A model generated the notes under the pieces. It saw only the letters and a program-made list of their open reading frames with translations. It had not been told where the DNA came from and ran no database searches. The translations under genes and the position numbers were made by a program. From Pisaster brevispinus (lineage: Eukaryota; Echinodermata; Asteroidea; Forcipulatida; Asteriidae), in the NCBI GenBank assembly GCA_023634235.1, contig JAMKCF010000009.1, forward strand, positions 1,488,001 through 1,552,000: a stretch of DNA of 64,000 bases, read 5' to 3'. Below are positions 20,471 to 33,400 of the stretch, piece by piece (within the stretch, counting starts at the first letter, position 1; each line of letters begins with the position of its first letter).

Positions 20471-23400
20471 CACAGACCTGGTATTACTACTAGTTGCTTT
20501 ACAGGCTGACGTGGGGTTTCAACCACCAGAAACTAGGAGGAAAACAAAACCAGCTCTCGGTTTGAGACTCTTCCGTATAGCCCATGTGTTAAATGTCATT
20601 TTACAGAGAATAAAACTGCTTAACAAAACACTAGAGTAGGTTTCCTTTTTCTTTTCTGGGGAATAATGGGGTGTATCACCTGCAGTTACGCATACATGGA
20701 GGAAAGATTAATCAACAGAAACAAGGAAAAGAAAATCGGCTCTGAACATTTAGTTTCCTTTTAGTATTCAGTTATACAATGAAATCCCTATCAAAAATAT
20801 TAGACTCCAGTTACAAGTGTTAAAAAAACTTCTTTTTTTTTAAAGGGAAAACCTTTATTGAGCTTTTCACCTGGGTCGGGAACCAGAAAAAAACACAGTG
20901 TTTCATTCCTCTTTCGAGGTCAACATTTTTGCTCTCGTAATTCCCAGGAGAGGGAGACAAAAGAAACCCAATGAAAAGATCATGATATTTCCATTGAATT
21001 ATAGTTTGGCTTGCAAATTTTCCCCTCACAACTCAAGCCAAAATGTATTCCTTTGTGAAACAAGATGTAATTAAACTGATCCGGTTTCCCATGAATCAGG
21101 ACTGTACAACCAAAGTTAATTATCATTTAAGGTTGGGGGAATACTAAACAGGGGCCAGTGACCGAAAGGTAATACCAGGATGAAAATTGCATATGAATAG
21201 ATTCAACAGAGGAATCGAATAATGTCTCAGAAGCTCTCACAGATTGCAATTCAAAATGATAGAATTATTTTACAAATATCTTTTGTAGGTTGCTCTAGCT
21301 CTCTAGACATTTGTGCTTGTCATCTTTTTCAAACCATTATTATTTTTCTTTCTATTCTTGCTTGTCTTTTTTTATTAGGTGCAATATAAAAAGTTCCAGC
21401 ATTTCATGATGTTTTTGAAACTTGCAAACTTCAGTTCTACTTTTTTGTTCGTGTGAAGTTAAATAAATGTCCTCTTCTAAAAAGTGGCAATAATGTTTTT
21501 ATCTTGCATATCCTGACATGTTGAGATTAGTAGATTTTGTATTTGCACTGTTTGGTATGAAGCTTCAGGTGCTGTTTAAAAAAATATATTCTGGGGCAAT
21601 GTTAGAGGATGATGCCCCCTCATTCACTTTGAATTTTGTGTGTGCATTATTTCCAGATATCACTAATCACAAAACCATTCCCACCCACCCACCCACTGCT
21701 TCTGAAAACTCAGCAGGCAGTATAATTGTATCTGTACTCAGTGGCAATATGTGCACCCACCCTATGTAATCTTGTGTGTTGATGTAATGGCGGTGACATG
21801 TAGCATTTGATATTTAAAAATAATGTGTTAGGATATGGTGCATGCTTCCCAGCCAACACACATCCGCCGCCCACCACAAATATTAATGTGAGACAACCTG
21901 TATTTTCCCTCCTCTGAGAGCTAGTCAGACTTAAACTCTGTGGAAACTCCACTGGATTTTTCCATATGCCACTTTGAAAAATATTTGGATTGGTGTGGAA
22001 TTGAACAGGCTAGACACTCCAAATATTATGGGAAGTCATTACAATACAGAGTTGAATGAACACACAGCGACATCCTGTCCCCATTTTTCATCCCGTAATG
22101 GCAGGAGATTGCTTCGCTGAATGCTCCCAGATTAAGGTGATTGGAGTTCATTACCCGCGGACAAAAATGATTAAAACATCAACCATCATCAAGGAAGCCT
22201 CTGTTCTGCCTAAGAGGCTTACCGGTACATCAATTTATTCACTGTAAGTAATAGCTTGGAATACATTAATGAGTTTATTGTCCCTTGTGAGGCAAAAAAA
22301 AAAAAAATGATAAAAGGGGGAAAAACAAAAGTTGTTGAAACATCAGGAGGCTGTGTTTTGTAAGTATCTTTCAAAGTGCGCATTAAATGAAACCTGTAAC
22401 TATGGTTAAAAGGGAAATCGGTATCTGGGTTGGGTTACAGTTTTTAATTCAGATTGGACCCATCTTGTGGGTACCATTTATTTAATTGTTTCTATTTTTA
22501 ATTCAGGGAACCCTTTAGCATTATGACACTTCTGCTTCAGCATACAGGTTTATCACACATGGTTTATCACTGCTTCTTCATTCCCAAATACCTTCATTAC
22601 CAGTGCCCTTGTAACTCTGTTATGATCTGCAGTGTCACACTTAGCCACAAGGTCACTCTCAACCAGATAGGGGTGAGACTTTGCCAGAATTCCGAGCTTA
22701 CTAATATCCCTGAGAAGCTACCATTGGTCCCCCAATCAGGGAACCCTCTGGTGACCTTTTAGCCGTAAATGTGACCAAAATTACCTTATAAGTTTCTCTT
22801 AAGTGTGATAATTTTCCCAGAATAAACCAATTTATTGAGATGCAGGGGGTTCGAGGGAGGTTGCCAGCCTCGGCCATCCTTTTTTGTGATACATGTACTT
22901 AACCCTTTAACTTTTTCAGTGAATGCCCAGCAGGACCATTTAGTTTGTCATTTCAATAGTCCAGCTGCTTTTTTACAGATGTCCATTTTCGTTTTGTATG
23001 GTACTTGAGTGTGTAGCCGTACGAACAGTCAGTGGACAGACATTGGACAGTCAGTAGTTTCCACAAAGATTTTGGAAGCAATGAACTAGCCAACAGGATC
23101 ACTTAGACAGAATTTTGACTGGTCCTCAGATTTTATATTTGGCATTTGGCCAGCGGACCACTGTTATGGGAGAACGCTGCCATAATGGCTGCCAACAATT
23201 GAAAGATTGGATCAACGTCCACTCATTCCAAAAAGTCAAAGTAAACATGATGTCCCGAAAGGACATTTTCCAATAATGTTCATTTTAATATACTATCTAC
23301 ATTGCTAAAATGAAACCAAACTTCTGTTTAATATTTGTGTTTTCACTGACATTCTTACTTGGAAAATTGTGTAAAAAAATGAACAATATTGGCCAGCATA

Positions 23401-24655
23401 ATTGGGCATATGGTGATCATAATACCATAAGTTAATGGTCTCTAAAGGGTTTTAGAAAACATGATGTATGGTTACTAAATTTGTGTTGAACTGTTCATCT
23501 ATTGGTTGGAAATATCATTCTTGTTCCAAGTGCACTTTCTCTTCAAAAGAAGTGTGTCTATCTTACCAAACATGCCTCAATTTTATGCTCTATGACCCTT
23601 TCAGTATGGAACATAAGCCGGAGTCCAAGCCCAAATCATGATTTCAAAAAGGGCCTGTGTCTTGGTGGTTATTTTTAAACAGTTTTGTTGTTAATACTGC
23701 CCTCTTGTGATATATTTGCGACATCAGCCATAATGCTTGTTATGTAATCAGTCCCACCAAGGTGTTGATGAAGCCAATTGACTGTCAATGGATGTCTAAT
23801 GGGCTGTGTGTGGGTGTGGGTGTGTGTGTGGCCGAGTATTACATAATTATCGGTTGGTTGTGACAATGTCCTTCATAAATTCATCATGGCTTTGCCCATA
23901 GGCCAACTAGGGCTCTGATATATTATGAGTGTTGTGTTGATCTTCCTTGCAACAAACTTTCTTGCCATTGTTAACTTGTTTCCATGTCTTTAGTCTTTGT
24001 AGTGATGTAGAGAGTTTATAAACTCATTTTTGTTTAACTCATGGAACTACAGCAAGTTTTATATCCAGACGGTGGCTACCCAGGTTCTGGATTATTAATT
24101 TTAGTATAATCTCACCCCTGACATACACTCTACAGGTTATGGAGGAGTCACTTCTCAAGCACCTGATGAGGTGCCTGATGAAGGTGTCTAGCCAAACTAT
24201 ATTTTCCTAAGTAAAAGTTGAAGCTTTACTTGGCCTTAGTTTCTCACTATATTGTAGCTGAATAACCTCTCAGCCACCTTGGCATTAAGATTAAATTATC
24301 TGTTTATTTATTACATTTGTTTACTCCCTGTATGCCTCAACAGTTTATACTGGTCTCCTTTGAGGCAGTGCATACTGTACATTACTGGATTTGTTTGATA
24401 TTTAGTTCATGCATAAAATACTATTTACATTGACAATTTCCTTCAAGCAACAACAAAAAACCACCTGATTATGTTAAATATGTTAAATAATATTCCCCTT
24501 GACAGCAAACATAAAGAATAGTGAAAAGTTCATGCATTGCTAAGATACACACATCAATGTTATTATTTTTTGCTGAGTATGGAATGGGGGAAAGCCCTTC
24601 AAGATGAGATTAAACACAGGGAAGTTTCTATCTGTGTTCAAAATTCTATAGCAGC
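20471..24655. other. Long gene-poor stretch
   Basis: I see no confirmed gene. A splice-donor-like ACT|gtaagt occurs at 22244 after a complex, less AT-rich stretch (22056-22243). A short GT tract lies at about 23808-23830. Several 60-80 codon frames look like chance. Confidence 0.5.
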
Positions 24656-24659
24656 CAAT

Positions 24660-24790
24660 GTTCCAATGCAAGTGGCAGCAGACATACCAGGTTATTTATT
24701 TATTTTTAAAAACTTGATTCTGCCTTTGCACACAATTAGTAGAACAATGGATTTATCCAGTTAGTCTGCTGCCACCCACCATCCCCAAAA
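24660..24790. mobile_element. Foldback MITE, diverged copy
   Basis: The left arm AGTGGCAGCAGACATACCAG (about 24671) pairs with the right arm AGTCTGCTGCCACCC (24762-24776) plus AACAATGGATTTATCC. It has the same arms as 27514-27682 but a longer AT-rich centre. It is followed by ATCCCCAAAAGGATCC, matching the flank of the other copy. Confidence 0.75.
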
Positions 24791-24919
24791 GGATCCCATT
24801 TGGGTTAATGTTATACCCAATTCGGGATGCTCTCTATGGGTGCTGTCACAAAAGGGTCTCCCGATTTGGTAAATTTACATCCTAATTGGGGAATAGAATA
24901 TTAATACGAATATTTGGCT

Positions 24920-25030
24920 GTATCCGAATCGGCAGCTACAGCTACAGCTACGACTGTGCGTAGGGTGTTGCGAAGGATGTCCTACACTTCAAAGCATGAT
25001 GACACAGCAATTCAGCCATAGCCGAAGCCG
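24920..25030. repeat. Short inverted arrangement of AGCTACAGCTAC / GTAGCCG
   Basis: CGGCAGCTACAGCTACAGC at about 24930 faces AGCCATAGCCGAAGCCGTAG at about 25014, on either side of a 60-bp segment with CGTAGGGTGTTGCGAAGGAT. It looks like the ends of another small inverted-repeat element, but the arms pair poorly. Confidence 0.35.
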
Positions 25031-25254
25031 TAGCCGCCAACTTGAACATGGCCTTACATTCTTCATGAGTGAGATAGTTACATAAAAACAACCCTTTCAG
25101 AAGACACAGCTGTCGTTCCAACTGTTGGAGCACATGTAACCAGTTTCCCCTTTGTCTAGTCCATTTGTGGAGCTGATAGGTTAAAAATCTCATGACCGCT
25201 TTCAGTTTGATTGGTCTCTTGATTTTGTTTAAAACAAGCATAGACATTGATTGA

Positions 25255-25600
25255 TGTATTTTGTGTGTGTGTGGAATGACTCAAAACCCCAGCGGTTTCC
25301 AGTTCATTCAGAACCTATATAAGAAATGTCAGAAAAGGCCTCATGTTTTCATTGTCTTGATTTTGAAAAACAAGTGTAAACATGGATTTCCTGTTTTAAT
25401 GACTCAAAATCACACGGTTATACAATTTTTTGGAAGTGTTCTGAAAAACCTAAGAGCTTTTTGACCCTATATATTGTTCTCTTGATTCTCAAAAACAGGT
25501 GTGAAGAGTGATTGACTATTTCTCTTTTGCTGAATGACTCAAAATTGTGTGGAAAAGGTGTGAGAAATGTCATGACCTTTCATCGGTTTCCTGAGTTTGA
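25255..25600. repeat. Degenerate tandem repeat of about 122-135 bp with TGACTCA in each unit
   Basis: TGACTCAAAA occurs at 25278, 25400 and 25535. Each is followed by a GGTTT/GGTTA-like block, AGAAATGTC or GTTCTGAAAA, then TTGATTTTGAAAAACA or its variant and GTGTAAA/GTGTGAA. Three diverged units. TGACTCA matches the AP-1 consensus; function is untested. Confidence 0.7.
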
Positions 25601-27513
25601 CGTTGAATTATGTCATCTGCTTTGATTTTTAGTAGAATGTATCCAAACTTAATGGTTGCTTTAATTCTTGGATTCAGTGTACTGGGGTAGAAATTGTAGT
25701 GCAGGTCTGTCTAAGCAACCAGAAGATACTTATTTTCTCACAGTATTTGAACCCAAATTTTTTTTAAGTTCATGTAATTTCAATAAATCAATGTTCATAA
25801 ATACCTTGGAGTGTTTATGCATCCTGATTGGTCTAAATGTGATCACATGGTAGTGTTTCACTGTTCTTAAATCACTGATAGATATAGTAGGAGTTGTTAT
25901 CTTTAGTAGTGAAATAATATTGAAATATTATTGTTCTGCCAAAAGGGACACAACTGTGGAGGAAGTAAGAGGGGAAAACTGCACGGTATCACGTTTTGTG
26001 TCTATATTTATGTTATTCGTTTGTTTTGTTAACAGGTTTTTTTGTGGTTTTCTATGTAGTTATATCGTTTTATTATTATTTTTTGTTGGGGAGGGGTTTG
26101 TCAGAGAATGAGAAGGATTGAGGAATGAGGTTTATTTTCTTTGGGGTATAATTAGGATGACGGTCCATGCAACATACAAAAAAAAAAGTTTTTCTTTACA
26201 AATTTGCACATTGCCTGTGGTAAACAAACTTATTTATTAAATTCGGGTCTGAAGTAGGATCCCTTATTAACCTTTACACTCCACATTTTTGCAAGGAATT
26301 GTTTCATTTCCATCTGAACTGCTCAGCATTTTGTGGTAAGTCAAAATGCCTTTGCCTCAGATACAAATTACATACCTAGTCCCACTTACCCAGCATATGG
26401 GTGGCTCCCCTGACATTATCTAATCCATATAATACAGGCACAACAAGGGGAAGGAGGAGGGTGGTAGTTCAGGTTAAAGAATGAGACCACTTGAAAAACC
26501 TTTTTCAAAAGGAAATACCCAATCCTTTAATAGGAAGCTACCCTCAACTAGCTTCCTCCTTTTCATCATCAGCGTATGAGGCAAGCCATACATGTAGATG
26601 CATACAGCACCATATCCTTCACACACTCTTAAAATAGCCCAGTCTCAGTCTATATTTAGGAAGTTGAGTCATGTAGCTCGGATTATGTTTGATATATAGG
26701 CCTCTGTTTGATGGGCGGGAAGAGCTGTATAGTGTGCATATACATACAGGCTCGGAGGAGTCAAATTGCCAGTAATGGATGACCGGTGTAGTGCTGATGA
26801 CGCGATCAATGTTGCATCACTAAATGGCACATAGCATGATGCGCTGCGGGTAGCTCATTAAGGCCTTAGTGCAGCCAGCCGGCTTGTTCAGGTACATCAT
26901 CCATGGCCTTGGCTTGGGATCACTGATAGGCAAGGACATTGCTGTTGCTTTCTATCTTCGGAGGATATTGATATGGGAGTAGGAGGAGGAAGTTATGAGA
27001 AATATTTCCAGCGATGCTCAACTCTCCTCCTCAAAAAAAAAAAAAAAAGGGAAAGAAAAAAGAATAAGACTTGTGAGGAAGGAGTGAAACCAAAATGGCT
27101 TTTCATTATTTTCACTTTTGTATTTTGTATTCCATAGAAAATAGGAGTGAAACTCACTATGAAGCGTACACAAGAGCTTCATGCTTACACTAAACAAACA
27201 AATCTGCTTGATCACCTTGATTTTTGAGTTCCTGTAATCCCTAGGATTGTCTTAGTATTACAGAGTGAAGGATTGTTGATGACTTACAGCTCTGGTTTTT
27301 ACATTAAGATACCTGACTTATAGAGAAGGAACAGTGAACAGCATGATGCAATGTGTTTTAAGCACAATTCGTTTGGGTTACTTGAATCATAGTATGCTTA
27401 ATTTTATGTAATTGACTCTACATTGGATCTACATGATGGTAGGAGTTGCGGATACGAGTCTAATAAAATATTTTCTTATGCAAAAGGTCCTTTATACTCG
27501 GTCCTGGTTCTTG
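25601..27513. other. No recognised gene
   Basis: Mostly AT-rich. The part 26740-26960 is of higher complexity (GATGACGCGATCAATG, GCGCTGCGGGTAGCTC, ATTAAGGCCTTAGTG) and is a candidate conserved element. An A tract lies at 27033-27048. Confidence 0.45.
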
Positions 27514-27682
27514 AGGAGGCAACAGAGGCAGAGTGGGACTTTGGAACGCTAGGTGGCAGCAGACTTACCAGTTAAGTTTTCCATTGTTTACTTAGTTCTG
27601 AGCATGCGCACATTACCAGGAACAATGGATTTACCTGGTAAGTCTGCTGCCACCTAGCATCCCAAAAGTCTCCCGTTGCCTC
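27514..27682. mobile_element. Foldback MITE, near-palindromic, 169 bp
   Basis: The two halves are almost complete reverse complements: GAGGCAAC...GCTAGGTGGCAGCAGACTT...CCATTGTT on the left, and AACAATGG...AAGTCTGCTGCCACCTAGC...GTTGCCTC on the right. They flank a short centre, GCATGCGCA. A diverged relative lies at 24660-24790. The superfamily is not assigned. Confidence 0.85.
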
Positions 27683-27770
27683 TTTGTGTGTAGTCATTGC
27701 CTTGGTGCCCCTGCATTGTCCTAGTAGAACTTTGAATTTCCCTCACAAAGAGATGCCGATGTATTTCTTT
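27683..27770 (+). repeat. Dispersed repeat, copy 1
   Basis: CATTGCCTTGGTGCCCCTGC, then TAGTAGAACTTTGAATTTCC and AGAGATGCC. The same order with substitutions occurs at about 30330-30390. Confidence 0.5.
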
Positions 27771-30216
27771 CCTCCATGGTATGACCAAAACAAAAACCTG
27801 CTCTTCCCCAAAGAGAACAAAGTGTCAAACCTGAGTGGAAAAAGGCTCACCACAAGCATAGAGCCACAAGTGATTGGCCATGGCACAACCACATGGGTCT
27901 CCCTCCTGAGAAAAACACCTGTGAGCCCACCACAACCCTCTCTCATCTCATGCTGGATTACACATCGATTAATTTCCTTTCCCACCCTTCTCAATAATAA
28001 CCAGAGAGTTGTTTTTATCGCAGTAATCCATAAAAACCATAAGAAGACGATACAATACCTGATACAAGATTGGCGGTTTCCAATCACCCATGACAAAAAA
28101 AACGCTCAACAAAAAATCCATAGCATGTGGACCAACTGACTGACTTAATCTGCCATTAAGCCTTTGACGATATAATGTGGATTGTCAACACCGGAAATGT
28201 CCACGCACTGAGGCATGAAATAATCCCCTGTCATTAAGCCACACCTTTAAAGGGTGTAACCTTTTAAAATGTCCACAGAGGAGTCTGTCAGGTGAACAAT
28301 TATTGGTCTGACTGGATAAACACTGTTATAGATATGTATCCCATATAGGAGGGTAAGAGTACACTGTATTTCACAGCTACTGGTGGTCAATTTGTTTTTT
28401 TTGCTGTGTAGTGCGTGCATTGTGTTGTTACAATAATAAAAAATAATTTGATTTGTCGATGGCATGTCACCTCAGAGATGATTTTCAATGGGCCATCATA
28501 ACACAAATTTTAAGAAAGAAATTTACATACAAAATTACAGATAAACTTACATGAGTTCCCAGTTAAAAAATTTAAGATACAGCCAAGAATAAATAAAAAA
28601 GTAATTGTATGGAAGCTCAAAGTACAATACCACAATAAAGTATGCAGTAACATTCAAAGCTGTAATTCAACACTCCAGGAGACCCAGACTTGCCTCACTT
28701 TTAACTACCCAGAGTGAATTGGTCACACTCATACAAGCTCTATTCGAGATGGTGGATTCATCTCTGTATAGGCTAGTAATGTTTTTGATTGTTTTTAGTT
28801 CATATAGTTTGTTTTTCATTTGATGGCTTGTATTTGTCACTTCTTTTAGTTTAATGAATTTTTAATTGGAAATCATGCTGAAAAAGTACATGCCTCTTTC
28901 TGTTTCTTTTTAATAAGAATCTTTTTTGAATCTGTGGATTCTGCATCCGCAGTGCTTATCAAGTGACTTCCAAGTGACTGCAAGTTTTTGAGAAAGGAGG
29001 TTACACACTCAAGGCTCTAAAAGGCCAGTTACCAAACAAGTCCCTTCTGTTTTTTGTGTACTATTCATTACATTTATGGCACCCGCCAAATGCTAAACAA
29101 GTCTTTTTTATTTGTGTATATATTGTTTGTTATGCTGCAGCCGCTGCCTAAGGCCTGATGGTATGAAGCAGGACTGTGTTACGTGCTTATTCTGACACCT
29201 CTCTGCACTATAATGCAGAGCCCTTTTTTGAGTGATCGTGGGTCAATAACTAACAGGATGCAGTAAATTGATCGTTTTGTTGATCGGATACACATGGGGA
29301 TCCCACTTCCGACCAGGCTTTTGTGGCCAGGAGGGAGGGAGAGCCACTTGAGCACCAGAGGGCTGGTTGAATGAGAGACAATACTTAGGGGCTTCCTACT
29401 TGGCCTCAGGCTTGGGATTAGCGGGAGTGGAGGCTCTGAAGGAGGGGATGTAACAAAAGCTTGGAGCTGGAGTTGTTACATTCAGACCAGGATTTGGATG
29501 TGTATTTACCCAGGTTGGAAACACTGAGTTGTAACAAATATTGCTGCTCACAGCTTGGGTTACTTTTGTCACTGCTTTTGACATGGTGTTAAAAGTGTTT
29601 TCTGAAGTGTACCGAAAAAACTTGTGGTGTTTGAATGAAATTGAGCATGAGGCTGAACCATTGCTGCTATGCATTACCATTATGTTTTACTTGCATGCCA
29701 CTACTTTGGACGACTAGTTGTTGGAAAGTTTTAGGTACTGCATTTTTTTATATTTGCAATCAGGAATTGTGTCTGAAGCTCTGTTTGTATAGAATAAAGT
29801 TCAACCCAGTTTGAAAATGACATTTTGTTTATAAGGAAAAATGAAAATGCATTGTAATTGTGACTAAAAGAAACCTTTGACTATTAAGGGGGAAATGGAC
29901 ATTTATTAATAGTTTCTTGAATATAATGACATCACCTCAGAAAAGAAACTATTTGACAAGGATACTGATACTGCCAACTAAAAAGAAAAACAAGTCATGT
30001 TTAGAGTCCCTGTCTCTCTATAAATGAAACTTTAATTTTTTCGATTTTAATAATCGCACAATTTTTAAAAGGATTTAAACAATTTACGTTCCTTATAAAA
30101 CAGTGAATGTTTTATATAAACATCAGTGGTTGTTAATAGAAGAAAGACAACATTGAAGAAGAGCAATTCATGGCATACCTGGGCTCCTGCTGAGCTTGTG
30201 CATACCTTGAGAGTGA
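27771..30216. other. No confirmed gene
   Basis: It holds overlapping chance-like frames on both strands (151 codons plus at 27684-28139, 117 codons minus at 27743-28096) and a 94-codon minus frame (29396-29680) ending in NPKPEAK. None has recognisable domains, splice context or a conserved motif that I can name. Confidence 0.4.
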
Positions 30217-30224
30217 GTGAATTC

Positions 30225-30415
30225 AAAAATCTTCCAAGGTAAGCAGCAGGCCTACTTCATGGGGCCTACTTCATGGAGGCAACGAAGACAAATGTCTCCA
30301 TTGCCCCTGGTCATTACCTTGGCATTACCTTGGTTCCCTGCGAATTATTCCAATAGAAATTTGCAATTTCCTCGTAGAGGTGACCTTTACCTTACCAAGG
30401 GCCCTTCTAAAAACG
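30225..30415 (+). repeat. Dispersed repeat, copy 2
   Basis: GAGGCAACGAAGACAAATGT, CATTACCTTGGTTCCCTGCG and AATAGAAATTTGCAATTTCC parallel 27670-27770. An internal short duplication (CATTACCTTGG twice) is visible. Confidence 0.45.
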
Positions 30416-33400
30416 AAAGCATGGGCTTGAAGCAGTGATGTTGACTTTGTCCAATTACGTGATGATTTGTGTGTACACAGTGTTCTTATTTATATGACAA
30501 CCCTCTCTCAATGGGATTGAAATCTATAGCAACTTGACACCTCAAAATAGCCAAACACACTCCAAAATAGCTCCCTGACCATTTCCAGCCTCATAATAAT
30601 GTATCACCTTTGTAACATAATCTATTTGATAGTGCCATTTACCCTAATTAGGATAACACCCTGACTCAGGAAGTTTGCCTTGAGGATTAAACCCACCCAA
30701 CTAGTTCTATATTTGACCACTGGGAGATACCCCAAAGGGAGTGGAGTGGACCAACAGAGCAACAATGGTTATTGTGCCATCAGTTTGTTTGTGTTGGTCA
30801 CCACTCCCAACACAGCCATGGTTATTATCTTGAATGACCACTGACTAGACCATGTAGGAAGGAACAGGGTTTCCTTTATAGTGACTAGACCGAAAATCAA
30901 TCTTCTAAAGTGTGGCTAGACAAGAATGTAACCTGGAACACCATACTACAGTACGATATCGCATAGTGTCTACCACGTAGGACATTTTGGAATATTTTTT
31001 AATCCTCGCCTAAGATAAGTTTCAACTTGAAAACCGTTTTTCACTTAACAAAAAGTCATTGTCTTTGTAAAATAAAAAATGATTTTCAAAGCGGTTATGA
31101 TTTTAAAATCAGACTAGATTAAGATTGGATTAGATTACATTAGTCAAATTTTCTTCGTTCACCCAAATATCGAATTGAATTTACCCCATCAGTTTGTTTC
31201 CATTGTGGTTTCTTACTTGAGAGATTTAGATGAGTTTACAATTTTATAAACCCGCAAGGGAAGAATGAAATGGCCTCGTCAACAAATGGTATACAAAAAA
31301 GCAATACAAACGAAAAAATATTTGTTTGGCATATAAAGAATACTCTTACTTGTTTACTCTTCATGCAATTCTTACATAAAAGTATGTATTTATAGCAGAC
31401 TGCATTCAGTTAAAGGCATGATGAGTCTTTCATAATGAGATATTAGAGTCAGCCATAAGACAATACAGCTCATCACTCCAACCTCAAACTGCTCATTGTA
31501 CCATTTGATAGGTGCCGCCAAGAGCTGGGCAATCAGGTTAGCCACGAGGTTTCTTCCATACCATTCGCCTCTGTGACCCCTTGCAGTACTATTTGTGAAT
31601 CACACCTGAATTTGTGAAACCATAAGATTGGTTTAATGATAACATGAACATCAGTTGGGTAAAATTCTTATGTTTACAAAGTAAACTGAGGTCAAGTCAT
31701 GTTCTCTGGTTTTCTTTCTTGATCTGTTAATTTTACTTTCATGTTATTATTTCATCGCTAAATTTGACTTTCCCAACAGTATAATAACAATTGTTATAGC
31801 CATGAACCTTGTCACACTAAAGCGTTTGAAGAAACAGAATCGCGCATACATAAAACTCAATATGGTCCTGGAAGTTCAAATGCGTGTGAGACTTTTACAG
31901 TCTAATAATAAGGAACAAATGAGCTGCTGTAAATGCAATGTTCTAATCCTTCTTTGTAAATGCTTCTGGTGTTGGTCTAGAATTTGGCATACATGTAGCT
32001 GGTACTTCTTACAGTAAGGCTTACAACTGAGTCATTGCTTTGTCCCATTTTTATGCAGTAACTGGAAATAGAACAACGCTGATGACGTCAAGTGATTCTA
32101 TTTCCAGTATAAATTTGAATGCAAACATCGTTAGACAATGATTGTAATTCCAGTGCGGATAACTTGTAAGGATGATTGTACTACAACCCTTTAGGAGAAC
32201 TCATTATTATCAAAGACACTTTAAGTTTTCATACCTGACTGCCTGTTATGTTTCCATAATGTGCATAACAAATTAAGTTTCCCAAAAATATTTTGTCTAC
32301 CAAAATCTCAATTAATTTTAAGTAACCATGTGTAAGAGGATAGACCTAGGGTAAAAATTAAGACATAAGAAAACAAAATGAATCTATAAAAAAAATTGAA
32401 GATCATTTGTGCTGTGAATACAACAATCAAAATATAACACTTCCATATTTTGAGTACATCCAGGTTTCTTCAATTGTGAAATGAGAAGCTGGTTCATTGT
32501 CTCAGATACTAATAAATCTAGTCTTACCACCATTAAGCCCACTCTTATAGAACAATGTGTTTGATCCAAAAATGAAATCACAAGGCAAATTTGATTTATA
32601 GAAGAATAATGTAGGATTCTCAAACTTGTCCACATCAAAACTGCTGGCGCTAAAATCCTCAGATCCAAATTGTACGGAACAAAGGACATCCCTCCACCAT
32701 TCACCCCCATTTCCAGCCCATTGTGCGTTTCTTTTCTCCATGGTTTAACCTAGCAGAAAAAAACGACACCTTTTTATAAAGGTTTTGAGGCCATTTCTTC
32801 TAGAACTAATTGTAATTCCACATGAAAGACTGGCCGACACAGGTTCGTAAGAATTGCATTATAATCTATAAAGAAATCTGCCCTTGCCACTAACCCCACA
32901 GTGTCAGGCCACTTTGCTTTCATCCATTCACACTTGCCGATGAATTGCAAGGCCTATTTGATCTTGAGAATAGTGATTTAAAAGATTTTGCTCATTCTTC
33001 TTGAGCTAAAATAATCCCCACAAGAAAGATTCCAAAACTGGAATCTTTGTAATACTTGAGAAGTACAAAGAAATATTCCACACCACCCACCCATTCACTT
33101 CCATGGAATACACTTGCCCCCAAAACCACTAGGCCTATTTTAAACTGTTTGAAAAAAACAATTGTGAGAAGTGAAAGAAACGTCCTTGAAGAATTCATAT
33201 TCAACTTGTAAGAAATAAAAGGAAAGGAAAGCCATCGTGAAATACCTAGGAAACCACGATAACACAAGAATGATTTGTGAGAATGATTTGTCAAACAGAG
33301 CAGTTACCACTGTTGTAATGGAATAGTCAATTTCTGGCCACCTAAACTGTGTGTATTGTATCATGTGCAGCGTATAATGCAGTTTTCTTTTAACAATAAG

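Noticed and set aside
20500..20640. Exon after TTTACAG reading ADVGFQPPETRRKTKPALG
   Set aside because: The acceptor is weak, no donor follows, and the stretch adjoins a MITE; chance opening is likely.
27684..28139. 151-codon plus frame as a gene
   Set aside because: It starts inside a dispersed repeat, has a 117-codon frame opposite, and shows no recognisable domain or splice context.
29396..29680. 94-codon minus frame ending NPKPEAK as a C-terminal exon
   Set aside because: The ending looks natural, but the upstream part is composition-driven and no acceptor with a pyrimidine tract was found.
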